From NCBI GenBank assembly GCA_018697195.1, contig JAGMWU010000035.1, positions 1,240,001-1,304,000 of the forward strand: a stretch of 64,000 nucleotides of DNA. Direction: 5' to 3'. Under the pieces are notes generated by a model. That model was not told the DNA's origin, searched no databases, and saw nothing but the letters and a program-made list of their open reading frames with translations. Shown piece after piece: positions 38,870 to 47,589 of the stretch. A program made the translations under genes and the position numbers. The stretch comes from Certhia americana. Lineage: Eukaryota; Chordata; Aves; Passeriformes; Certhiidae. Position 1 is the stretch's first letter; each line of letters starts with the position of its first letter.

Positions 38870-39070
38870 GAATTTCATGCTTAATTAGGGAATGTGTTTG
38901 GAATATGATTTGTGATAATACATCTATAACAAGGGGAATTAATGAAAATAATTAATGAAGGCTAATCTAAGATACCAGGGTTTTGTCTAAATCAGCAAGA
39001 GTAGAGTCCCAAGGACATTCACAGTGTGATTTATAGGTTTTTTGGTTTTTTTAAATAATCCATGAGGTCT
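38870..39070. promoter_or_regulatory. AT-rich candidate enhancer with paired BRN3-like motifs, upstream of POU4F2
   Basis: AATTAATGAA occurs twice, at 38937-38946 and 38950-38959, 13 bp apart. The second lies in ATAATTAATGA, which matches the known BRN3 recognition sequence GCATAATTAATGAG over 11 bases. A further TTAATTA lies at 38881. The block is 5.3 kb upstream of the POU4F2 ATG. Assignment as an enhancer is inference from motif content and position. Confidence 0.4.
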
Positions 39071-39332
39071 TAATGTTTTTAATACCAGTAGGAGCTGGGG
39101 ACGTGGTTAAGGAGGGCTCCCACCTGTGAGACTGTTTGTAAGGTGGGCTCCTGTGAGAGTTAGATCTGAATTCATCTGCTTTGTATTATCCAGCATTTCT
39201 TTTCCTTTAGAAGCCACTTTATGTCTGAATTTGCCTCTTAACAGTTTTAGCTCGATCTGTAAGAAGGAGCAGTGAAGTTTGCTGCATATCCAGCTGCTCT
39301 GGTTTTACAGTGTTTGGACAGCATGTGTACCT

Positions 39333-39352
39333 AAAAAAAAAAAAAAAAAAAA
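39333..39352. repeat. Poly(A) tract followed by A-rich sequence
   Basis: About 20 A, then AATAAAACAACAAACAAAACCC. Simple low-complexity DNA, possibly an old retroposon tail. Confidence 0.85.
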
Positions 39353-40479
39353 TAAAACAACAAACAAAACCCAAACCCAAATCCAAACAATTAGAAATAC
39401 AGGCAAAATCGCAGCCTTGCAGGACACTCATGACCCTTGAGCTATAAAGCCTGCATTGGAAACTTGGATTAAAATGAATGTATTTTAAAAAACTTTTGTA
39501 CAGCACCATGGCGAGCCAAGCAGGTGATTACTGTGCTGATACCAGCTGGATGACACGGGACAGGGGGCAGGAGAGTCACCATTGCTACTGGTGTCAGTCA
39601 AGGCTGTGGACAAAATAGGCCTTTCCTGAGGTCTCAGGGCTGGCAGAGCCTTGGAAGAGCCTGAGGAGATGTTGGAATGTTCTTGGTCTCCCCTGCCACA
39701 CTGGGCCCACCTCAAACTACAGCTCCAACAAGGAGGAGGGGTTGAAATCTGTGTGGAAATCACTGCCAAAAAGCCCTGTACAAAGACAGGCCCTGCCTCC
39801 ACCTCCACCCTCCCTCTTGGAAAAGCGGATTTGGAACGGTGTCCTGGCTGCTCTGGGGAATGTGCAGTGTGTGTGAGCAGAGGAGAGGCAGTGTGAGCTG
39901 GACAGCTCCTGCTTAGCAGTCTGCTCACATCGTTCTCCCACGAAGAATATTCAGCTTTCTTTGTCTAAAATGTTGAGTGGTTATGAATAGTAAGGATAGA
40001 CTATCCGTAATTATTTTTAAATTATTAATGGTTTTGTTAGATCCCTTCACTTCTACATTAGGTTTCTGTTAATGTAAGTTAAATCAAAATGTACTTCAGT
40101 TTCCAGGCAGCTCCCAAATGTATTTTTCATTCTTTCATAACATTACTTCAAGTTCTCGATGAGGTGTCTATGATAAAGTTTGCTCCCGAGCCGGCAGACT
40201 TCCAGTCCTAATGAATTCAGCGAAAGGCTCACCAGGCAGTGCTCTCATCAGCCGGGCTGGATGGCAAACGGGGAGACAGTGGCTGCATCGCCAGTCAGCG
40301 TCCCACCCCCAGCTTCCAGGTGTCACACTCCATCCATGAGGAGCATGGAATCCACGGCGGGATCACCAAAGGCAGGGGGACTAACTTGTCAGAATAACTG
40401 AGTTACACATTATTGGCACTTTCCGTCACGTTTGGGAGACTCAGCTTGTTACGCCAGGCACTCCTGATCAGAAAATATC

Positions 40480-41255
40480 TGTGGAGTGCCTGGCTCAAGG
40501 CTCAGACCCTGCTGGCAGGGAGGAGAGGTTCCCGCTTGCCTCTCTGCCCCGGGAGATGCTCTCGGATGGGGGAAAAGAGAGGGGCACAAATGCGGGTGTC
40601 TCTTCCCTCCTCGCCCCTCAGCCGGGGGTCCGGACCCGCACCCCGCTCCCGGCCGGCGCCTCGCTCCTGCCGAGGGGGGCGGCGATGGGGAGAGGAGAGT
40701 GAGGAGTCAAACCCCTGCGTTCAACACAAACGCCACGGAAAAAAAAAAAAAAAAATGCCTGGATAAATTATGCAGAGGGATTTCTGGATTTCTTTCAAGT
40801 AATTAAGTTTCGATTTCTTGCATTTATTTTAGTGCCAGGAAGCACGAGGCGCCACGGACGGCCAAACTCTTCATTGATCGTTCCGGGCTTGAAGTTTGAC
40901 TTCGTGACTTGACTCGGCTGGCGGCGGCGGCGGCGCGGCCGCAGATTTGGAGCGGGGGAGGAGGTTTGGGAGAGGTGGAGCAGGGGATGGTGCGGGCGGC
41001 GATGCCGGGTTGGAGGCACCGAGGGGGCCGGAGATGCCCAGGCACCGCCGGCGTGCGAGAATGCCCCATCGGGGAGTCCCGGGCCGGTGCATCAGTCCGC
41101 ACCCGCGGAGCCCCCGCGGCGGAGGGGCAGGGTGCTCTCCCGTGCCCGGAGCCCCGGGGAAACATCCCGGAGGCGGCGGGGGCCGGGAGCGGTGTGTGGC
41201 ACCGGGTGGCAGGGCCGGGGCCGGCGCTGCCCTGCCCTCAAAACAAAGGTAGAGT
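40480..41255. promoter_or_regulatory. CpG island upstream of POU4F2
   Basis: GC-rich, CpG-dense block about 3-4 kb upstream of the POU4F2 ATG, interrupted by an AT-rich segment at 40740-40850. No exon was recognised. Such multiple islands are usual around developmental transcription-factor genes. Many long overlapping open frames on both strands reflect composition only. Confidence 0.6.
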
Positions 41256-42060
41256 TTGCTCAAAGTGTAGCCCGCATCTTAATGGATTAAAAATTCATAG
41301 GGCGCATTAGGTTCGGTAAAATATGAATGCGCGTCTTTAAATTTTAATCGTAAATCAGAACATAGATACATGAGAGGCGACAGTGATTTCTCCCCAGATG
41401 TCTGCGTGGGTCAGGGTGTGGGCGTGGGTAAGTTGGAGGGGGGGCTCTCTTTTTATTTAGGCAGCCCAGCGGTGCGCAGAGCCGGCTGCCGGGCCCGCGG
41501 GGCTGCCGAGGTGCCGGGGGGCGGCGGAGGCTCCGCGGCTGCCGCGGCTTCCCCCGGTGCCCCTCCCGACTCCGGGCGGGGGGTGCGGATGGGCAGCGCG
41601 GCGGCTGCACGAAAGAACCCCAACACCCGAGCACAAACAAATAAACAAACAAACAAAAAGAAATCAAGAAAAGGGCGGGGGGAAATGGGAAGGTGCTGGG
41701 CGTTGGAGCCGCCGGCGAGACGCTGCCGGCAGCGGGCACAGCGGCAGCGCGGCTCTGCGCGGGGCCGGAGCCGCGGCGAGTCCCTGCAGGGCGGAGAGAC
41801 ACGGCGGGGGACCCCCGGGGTCACCCCCGGGCCTGGCACCGGGGAAAGTTGTCCCAGCTATGCGGCCGCGCCGCTCCGCGTCCCGGTGGCGGCCGCTCGG
41901 AGCGGCGATGAGCGCTCAGCGTTTTGGAGATCGGTTGTCAGTTGCTATTAAAATCAAGATTAATTCATATTAACGATATGCGTTCTCAATTCTCCCGTGT
42001 GACAGCATACATTAGAACAACTATTGCGACTAATTAAACTCAGTGCGGGAGGGGTTAAAT
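41256..42060. promoter_or_regulatory. Alternating CpG island and AT-rich candidate conserved elements
   Basis: Two AT-rich segments (41256-41370 and 41930-42060) flank a CpG-dense block (41460-41900). They contain homeodomain-type cores such as TTAATGGATTAAAAATTCAT, GATTAATTCATATTAACG and GACTAATTAAACT. Unlike ordinary AT-rich DNA they sit as islands inside very GC-rich sequence, the usual look of conserved enhancers at such loci. Confidence 0.4.
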
Positions 42061-42504
42061 GTATAGCGGGGCGGGGGGGGGTGGTGGTGGTGGTGTTCTC
42101 CTCGCATTTTTCTCCGTCAAAGTTGAGCCGGAGAGCCGGGCGGGCAGAGCCCCTTCCCCGGCTCCGCGCACCCGGCAAGCTGGCTGCCCTCGGACCTCCC
42201 CGTGCCAACGAGGTATTCTCTTCTTCTTCTTTTTCTTCTTCTGTTTTTTTTTTTTTGTTTTTCCTTTCCCGGGAAGCGGGAGCTTTCCCTCGTTCTCCCG
42301 CACACCTCCCGGCGCTCCCGCACCGAGGCGCGCAGGGCTGCGGCCGCAGCCGGGGAGGCGGAGGAGGGGGCGCAGGAGCGGCCGGGAGCGCTGCGGGGAC
42401 CCCGGCAGAGGGAGGAGGGGGACAGCGGCCTCCCTGCCAACCCTGCCAACCCTGCCAGCCACGGGCGGGCCGCACCCCGCCTGGGCTCGGCCCGCCATCG
42501 CCTC
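42061..42504. promoter_or_regulatory. CpG island with CT-rich tract
   Basis: CpG-dense block with a TTCTTCTTC/T tract at 42221-42260. No gene was recognised. Open frames on both strands here are compositional. Confidence 0.5.
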
Positions 42505-43320
42505 AAAAGGCGCAGAATATTATTGATGGCTCTTTCTTGGGCGTTGGAGATGCTCGATGTTTTAGACTAATTAGACAAGCCAAAAGCCTTTTGAAGATTA
42601 AGCAAATTGGACAACCCTTGTTAATTAGAACATAATTTAAAGTTTGAAATTATATCACTCATGAAGTAGCCTAATTAGTATGACGATATGTTAATAGCCT
42701 ACCGAGACACGAAGCGCGGAGGTTTGGCATGAACTCCTTAAAGGCTTGCAAGAAAATCCTCTTTCCTATGTTGTCATTAATAAAAGATTTCTATAGACTT
42801 CAGCCTTTCAACGGTGACATACAATTTATAGTACACACAATGCATTAGCCCATAGTGCTGCTCAATTTTTTTACTATTATGAAAACTAATAAATTCGTCA
42901 AGCTGAATTAAGCATACAAATCAGATGAGGCATAACAGATTACATATTGAAGCGCCGTGTCTCCCGAGCCTAAATGAAATTTCAATCTAATAATTCCTTC
43001 CTGGCCCGGCCATAATTTGTTTAGAGATGTTGTTCTACTTCTTTCCAAGCGCTATTCACACCATAATTAAATGATACTCAAGCTTTTAACTTTGATTTAT
43101 TTCATTTCTCCGAGCTGGCGACAGTGAGAGCTGATACAATGTAATTTTTTTTTTATTTCCCTTAAAATTACCAAGTCTGCTGTTTAGGTGAGAAATTAAA
43201 CACCTAAGCACTTATTTTAACCTTTCTGCTGCAAAGTGAAATGCATGAAAATAAACCCGGCCACCTCCAGGAAAACTGACTTTCCCCGATTTCTTTTCTC
43301 TTTCTTGTCATTTTTTCCCC
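42505..43320. promoter_or_regulatory. Large AT-rich candidate conserved non-coding element upstream of POU4F2
   Basis: About 800 bp of complex, non-repetitive AT-rich DNA bounded on both sides by CpG-island sequence, ending about 950 bp upstream of the POU4F2 ATG. It is full of TAATTA/ATTA cores (for example GACTAATTAGACAAG, GTTAATTAGAACATAATT, CCTAATTAGTATGACG, CATAATTAAATGATAC). It has no open frame. Probable proximal enhancer, by composition, motif density and position. Confidence 0.5.
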
Positions 43321-43339
43321 CCCTTTTCGTCTTTTCCTG

Positions 43340-44264
43340 TTAGACAGGCGTGGGAAATTGGCGGGATAGCGGTGCGCATTTTGCAGGAGGATCTCTCCTG
43401 CTCCCCGCCGATGGGGGAAGCCGGCGGGGGCAGCCCCCGGCCGCCGCTCCCGGCCTTTCTCCGCGCTGTCCCCGCTCATCGCCCGGCGCACCCCCCGCCC
43501 CTGCCGCCCCCCGGAGCGGTGCCAGAGCAGCGGCGGGACGCTCTGGCTGTAGGTGCGCGGTGAGCCCGGACGGGACTTTTTCCTCCCCCCTTTTTTAAAA
43601 TTATTTTTTTCTTTTCTTGGAAGGTGGATTTGAGGCAGTGGGGTGGTCGCTTCCCCCTCCTTTTTTCCCTTTTTTTTTTTTTTTGCCTTTTTGGCATTTT
43701 CCCTCCCCTTTCCGGGAGGCGACGGGGCGCGGCGCGGCGGTGAGTGTGGGAGCACGCGTGGGCGTGGGAGCGGCGGGGGGCGGGCAGGGAGCGGCGGAGG
43801 AGGGGGCCGGGGCCGAGGAGGCAGGCGCGGAGGGCCCTTCCCGAGGAGTTGGGCTGTAGTGACAGGCGAGAGGGGAGGGGAGGGAGGGGAGAGAGTAAAA
43901 CCCACCGGCGCGGCGGCGGGGAGGGCACTTCGCGAGAGGCGAGGGCCGGCGCCGGAGCGGAGGCGGCGGCGGACAGCGGCGAGCGCCCGGGCGGAGGGCG
44001 GGCAGGCGGGCGGGCAGGAGGCATCCCGCGCATCCCGCGCATCCCCGGCTCGCCGGAGCAGCCTCTCCCTCTCGTCCCCGGCGGGGCTCGGGCAGCCGGC
44101 TGGGGAGCGAGTGGGAATTTTTTTTTTTTTTTTTTAATATTTCGGGGGGTGGGGGCGCGGGGCTTCTGTGGCTTTTCCGGGGGATTCGGGCCCCCGGCCC
44201 CGCGCCCCTGCCCTCCTCCGGCGGCCGGCTGCCGGCGGGCCGGGCCGCGGCGGCGGCGAGCACC
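43340..44264 (+). promoter_or_regulatory. POU4F2: POU4F2 promoter region and 5' UTR in CpG island
   Basis: CpG-dense DNA leading directly to the POU4F2 ATG. It contains pyrimidine/T tracts (43570-43615, 43655-43685, and a run of about 17 T at 44119) and G-rich stretches. I cannot place the transcription start or a TATA box with confidence. Large open frames on either strand here (one of 426 codons on the minus strand) are products of composition. Confidence 0.7.
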
Positions 44265-44570
44265 ATGATGATGTCTCTGAGCAGCAAGCAGCCTTTCGGC
44301 CTCCCCCACGGCGGCGGCAGCGGCGGCGGCCTCCACGAAACCAAGTACTCGGCCCTGCACACCGCCTCGCCCTGTCCCTCCGCCGGCGCCGCCGCCCCCG
44401 CCGCCAGCTCCCCCAGCAGCACCGGCACCGGCGGCTCCGCCGGACGCGGATCCGGCTCCGGCTCTGGCCCCGGCGGCAGCGGCGGCTCCGGCTCCAGCTC
44501 GGGCTCCGGCCCCGGCGGCAGCGGCGGCGGCGCGGAGGCGATGCGGCGGGCCTGCCTGCCCGCCCCTCCG
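44265..44570 (+). CDS. POU4F2: POU4F2 coding exon 1
   Basis: 102 codons, phase 0 at the donor CCTCCG/GTAGGT. It encodes the N-terminal activation region. The Ser/Gly-rich stretch at residues 52-92 is low-complexity and probably length-variable between species. It ends with the conserved EAMRRACLPAPP, which human shares apart from one residue. Confidence 0.96.
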
Positions 44571-45954
44571 GTAGGTGCCCGCCGCCCGCCGCCCCGCTTT
44601 AAGGGGAGCCCCTCGGCGGCCCCCCGGATCCGCCTGATGATTTTTTCATGGCCGTGCAGCAAATCACCCGGCGCCGCCGGGCGCTCGCCCAACTTATGCA
44701 TGCGGCGGCTCTTGCCGCTCGTATTAATTTTTATGACCTGGGATGCTGCGTGCGGCTGGTGCGTGTGTCCGTCCGTCCGTCCGCCCGCCCGCCGCGGCTC
44801 CTCTGTGCGAGCGGCTGCGCGCCGCGCCCGCTCCCTCGCCCCGCTTGCTCCCTCTTCTCCTCTCCTCTCCTCCCCCACCACCCCCCACCCCCCCCTCCCT
44901 TCTCCAGGATTTCTCTTTTAACATGCTGGGAAGGTTTTAGTGGCACGGCGGAGTGCGCGGGGAGGCGAATTCCCTGCTGAGCGTTATGTGTGCCTTCTAT
45001 TTGCAATTGCAGAGCAATATATTCGGCGGTCTGGACGAGAGCCTGCTGGCCCGCGCCGAAGCCCTGGCAGCCGTGGACATCGTCTCCCCGAGCAAGAGCC
45101 ACCACCACCACCCGCCGCACCACAGCCCCTTCAAGCCGGACGCCACGTACCACACCATGAACACCATCCCCTGCACCTCGGCCGCCTCCTCCTCCTCCGT
45201 GCCCATCTCCCACCCGTCCGCCCTGTCGGGAACCCACCACCACCATCACCACCACCACCACCACCATCACCAGCCCCACCAGGCTCTGGAGGGGGAACTC
45301 TTGGAGCACCTGACGCCGGGGCTGGCGCTGGGGGCCATGGCGGCCCCCGACGGCGCCGTGGTCTCCACGCCGGGCCACGCTCCGCACATGGCCGGCATGA
45401 ACCCCATGCACCCGGCGGCGCTGGGCATGGCCCACGCCCACGGGCTGCCGGCCCACATGGGCTGCATGAGCGACGTGGACGCCGACCCCCGCGACTTAGA
45501 GGCCTTTGCCGAGCGCTTCAAGCAGCGCCGCATCAAGCTGGGGGTGACCCAGGCCGACGTGGGCTCGGCGCTGGCCAACCTGAAGATCCCGGGGGTGGGC
45601 TCCCTCAGCCAGAGCACCATCTGCCGCTTCGAGTCCCTCACGCTCTCCCACAACAACATGATCGCTCTCAAACCCATCCTGCAGGCGTGGCTGGAGGAGG
45701 CCGAGAAGTCCCACCGCGAGAAACTGGCCAAGCCCGAGCTCTTCAGCGGCGCGGAGAAGAAGCGCAAGCGGACCTCCATCGCGGCCCCCGAAAAGCGCTC
45801 GCTGGAGGCCTATTTCGCCCTGCAGCCCCGGCCCTCCTCCGAGAAGATCGCCGCCATCGCCGAGAAGCTGGACCTCAAGAAGAACGTGGTCCGCGTTTGG
45901 TTCTGCAACCAGCGCCAGAAGCAGAAGCGCATGAAGTACTCGGCGGGCATCTGA
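44265..45954 (+). CDS. POU4F2: POU4F2 (BRN3B), POU-domain class 4 transcription factor 2
   Basis: POU-homeodomain transcription factor needed for differentiation and axon growth of retinal ganglion cells and for other sensory neurons; nuclear and DNA-binding. Coding exons 44265-44570 and 45013-45954 join in frame (102 + 313 codons, 415 residues; human about 409). The order is: N-terminal MMMSLSSKQPF and Gly/Ser-rich region; MRRACLPAPP at the junction; POU-IV box IFGGLDESLLARAEALAAVDI (105-125); HHHHPPHHSPFKPDATYHTM; a run of 12 His (177-188); POU-specific domain (about 258-335); linker KKRKR; homeodomain (about 352-410) with the WFCNQRQKQKR recognition helix; and C-terminus YSAGI. IFGGLDESLL, the NTIPCTSAASSSS segment and the YSAGI end distinguish it from POU4F1 (ends FSATY) and POU4F3. 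The start is the first ATG of three, in context CACCATG. The gene is complete. Confidence 0.98.
44571..45012 (+). other. POU4F2: POU4F2 intron 1 (442 bp)
   Basis: GT...AG intron with acceptor CTATTTGCAATTGCAG. It is GC-rich with a C/T-rich tract at 44855-44905. Its last 72 nt are open in the exon-2 frame (stop TAG at 44938) and contain an in-frame ATG at 44986, relevant to a possible short isoform. Confidence 0.95.
44986..45954 (+). CDS. POU4F2: Possible short POU4F2 isoform from retained intron 1
   Basis: If intron 1 is retained or transcription starts within it, the ATG at 44986 (G at -3) encodes MCAFYLQLQ followed directly by exon-2 residues SNIFGG..., 322 residues in all. It would keep the POU-IV box and the whole DNA-binding domain but lack the Gly/Ser N-terminus. 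Short forms made this way are described for the BRN3 family. Use in this species is inference. Confidence 0.4.
   Translation: MCAFYLQLQSNIFGGLDESLLARAEALAAVDIVSPSKSHHHHPPHHSPFKPDATYHTMNTIPCTSAASSSSVPISHPSALSGTHHHHHHHHHHHHQPHQALEGELLEHLTPGLALGAMAAPDGAVVSTPGHAPHMAGMNPMHPAALGMAHAHGLPAHMGCMSDVDADPRDLEAFAERFKQRRIKLGVTQADVGSALANLKIPGVGSLSQSTICRFESLTLSHNNMIALKPILQAWLEEAEKSHREKLAKPELFSGAEKKRKRTSIAAPEKRSLEAYFALQPRPSSEKIAAIAEKLDLKKNVVRVWFCNQRQKQKRMKYSAGI
45013..45954 (+). CDS. POU4F2: POU4F2 coding exon 2 (POU-specific domain and homeodomain)
   Basis: 313 codons and a TGA stop. It starts SNIFGGLDES directly after the AG. It carries the POU-IV box, the 12-His run, the POU-specific domain (LEAFAERFKQRRIKLGVTQ onward), the linker and the homeodomain. 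The DNA-binding parts appear unchanged from mammals at almost every residue. Another plus-strand frame is open for 448 codons across this exon, a by-product of GC-rich third positions. Confidence 0.98.
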   Translation, partial: SNIFGGLDESLLARAEALAAVDIVSPSKSHHHHPPHHSPFKPDATYHTMNTIPCTSAASSSSVPISHPSALSGTHHHHHHHHHHHHQPHQALEGELLEHLTPGLALGAMAAPDGAVVSTPGHAPHMAGMNPMHPAALGMAHAHGLPAHMGCMSDVDADPRDLEAFAERFKQRRIKLGVTQADVGSALANLKIPGVGSLSQSTICRFESLTLSHNNMIALKPILQAWLEEAEKSHREKLAKPELFSGAEKKRKRTSIAAPEKRSLEAYFALQPRPSSEKIAAIAEKLDLKKNVVRVWFCNQRQKQKRMKYSAGI

Positions 45955-47012
45955 GCCGGCCGCGGAGCAGCTCCGACAGCATCACCGTCACCGACAGAAA
46001 ATTCCATAAACAACGAGAACGACAAAAAGGAAAGGAGGAAAACAACCCCAAACAACCCCAGCCCACCCCGCCGCCCGCCCCGCGCCCAACTTTCGGGGGG
46101 AACTTCCCCGCGGAGCCGCGCCCGGACCCGCCCCGGCAAGTACCGCTGGTTTTTATTCCTAACAGACCTCGCCCGGGTGGCAGCGGGGTGGCCACGATGT
46201 CATGGCTTTCTCGGGACCCAAACTTGAATCTAGAGTTGAGGCTTCGCACCGCGAGAGACGTCTCAAAAGTATTTTGGTTTAAATAATAATAATAATAATA
46301 GTAATGATTAAAAAAAAAAAAAAACAGATGGCAGGTTTTTCTGCATTTACACTGCGTATTATAAATATATATATATATATATTTTTACTGTGGTTATTAT
46401 CCTTTTCCTTCTCTGAAGTTATAACGCTTAGGGAAAGAGCTGATCCTGCTGTGTTCACTGGTCTTCAAAAGCTATTATTAGATTACTGCCAAACAACCCC
46501 TTGTAAATTATTAATTTATCTCTCTAGCAACTTCATTTTGTGCTCATTCTAATTAATTACACCTCTTTAATCTAAGTCTTGCTAAAAGTAAAAAAAAAAA
46601 AATTGTTAGTGAGAATCAAATATTTTGTGTTGGTAGGATTTATGAACGTGAGCTTTTCTTCTTCTGAATGTCCCTTTTGGCCATTTGTAAATTGTCACCT
46701 GAACCTAAGGTATTTCTCTGGCGAGTATTCTTATTCGTACGGCGTCGGCACCCTATAGTAGATGTCCTACATTATTTGTGTAGCCTGATTCACTGTCCGA
46801 GGTATTTGTTTACCGCGTTACATATTTAATGGGGATTCCCATATTGTCCCCACCACACGCTGCTCCCGAAGTGAGAAAGGACGTGGCCGCGTAGGTGACA
46901 GCGCTGGGGGGGGTGGTGGTGGGTGGGATTGTCGCTTCGGGTTTCTTGCCAACACAATATCCGTCTTTCTCGATTTCAAAGGTGTATCGCGACGGTATTC
47001 AGACCGGCTCGG

Positions 47013-47074
47013 TTATTTATTTATCTATCCGATTGCTTATTTATTTATTTATTTATCTGGTCGGTTATTTATTA
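47013..47074 (+). promoter_or_regulatory. POU4F2: AU-rich element in POU4F2 3' UTR
   Basis: Seven ATTTA pentamers, several overlapping (TTATTTATTTATC and CTTATTTATTTATTTATTTA), in about 60 bp of predicted 3' UTR. Clusters like this bind AU-rich-element proteins and usually mark short-lived mRNAs, fitting a developmental regulator. Confidence 0.6.
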
Positions 47075-47239
47075 CCTTTAATTGCAATACTTTTCCACGA
47101 AGGAAAGTCCCTTTTTGGAAGTCTGTTTGTAGAAAAGCCAAATTAAAAATTTGTAGGGAAGGGGAGCGAGCGAGCGAGCGAGGCTGCACTGCTTGTAAAT
47201 TCACAACCGATTTGGTACATTTCTTTTTGGAACAACAAC

Positions 47240-47245
47240 AATAAA
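47240..47245 (+). terminator. POU4F2: Poly(A) signal AATAAA (internal)
   Basis: Canonical AATAAA about 1.29 kb after the stop codon; may give a shorter transcript that still contains the AU-rich element. Confidence 0.5.
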
Positions 47246-47530
47246 CTGAGGGTACTCGGTTGGGTACCTGTATGTATTGTAAATATTTCATTGGCGTTGA
47301 CGCACATATAGATATATTCTTACAGATTTCGCTGTATCGCTGTTCTATCTGAGACTGTTTGAAGTCTTAAGTTCTGTACACGACCCGATTTCGTTGGTTT
47401 TGTTTGGCTTGTTTTTTTTTGTTTTTTGGTTTTTTTTTAAAAAATTTTGTTGGTTTTGTTTTGTTAATAGGAGGCTTATTTATTCTAGCAATGTACTAAG
47501 TTATTTTTAAATGTTGTTAAATCGTCTTTC

Positions 47531-47536
47531 ATTAAA
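47531..47536 (+). terminator. POU4F2: Poly(A) signal ATTAAA (distal)
   Basis: ATTAAA within TTTCATTAAAAAAAAAG, about 1.58 kb after the stop and just before composition changes to the next CpG island. Likely the main 3' end. Confidence 0.55.
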
Positions 47537-47589
47537 AAAAAAGAAAACAGGATTTTTTACGTTTTATTGGCAAAGCGCGTTTGCTGCTT

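Larger units (their letters stand above)
45955..47550 (+). other. POU4F2: POU4F2 3' UTR
   Basis: About 1.6 kb of AT-rich, non-repetitive DNA after the stop. Features: an AATAAT run (46283-46300), an AT run (46366-46382), an AU-rich element (47013-47074), a GAGC microsatellite (47164-47182), an AATAAA at 47240 and an ATTAAA at 47531. The extent is inferred from composition and the two poly(A) signals; long 3' UTRs are normal for this gene. Confidence 0.7.

Noticed and set aside
43601..44881. A 426-codon minus-strand open frame over the POU4F2 promoter and exon 1
   Set aside because: Low-complexity Pro/Arg/Ala translation of a CpG island, antisense to a real exon; no domain or splice evidence.
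44940..46286. A 448-codon open frame on the plus strand, overlapping POU4F2 exon 2 in another frame
   Set aside because: It overlaps the conserved POU domain out of frame. Its stop-free length follows from GC-rich third positions, and it reads as Arg/Pro/Gly-rich sequence with no known domain.
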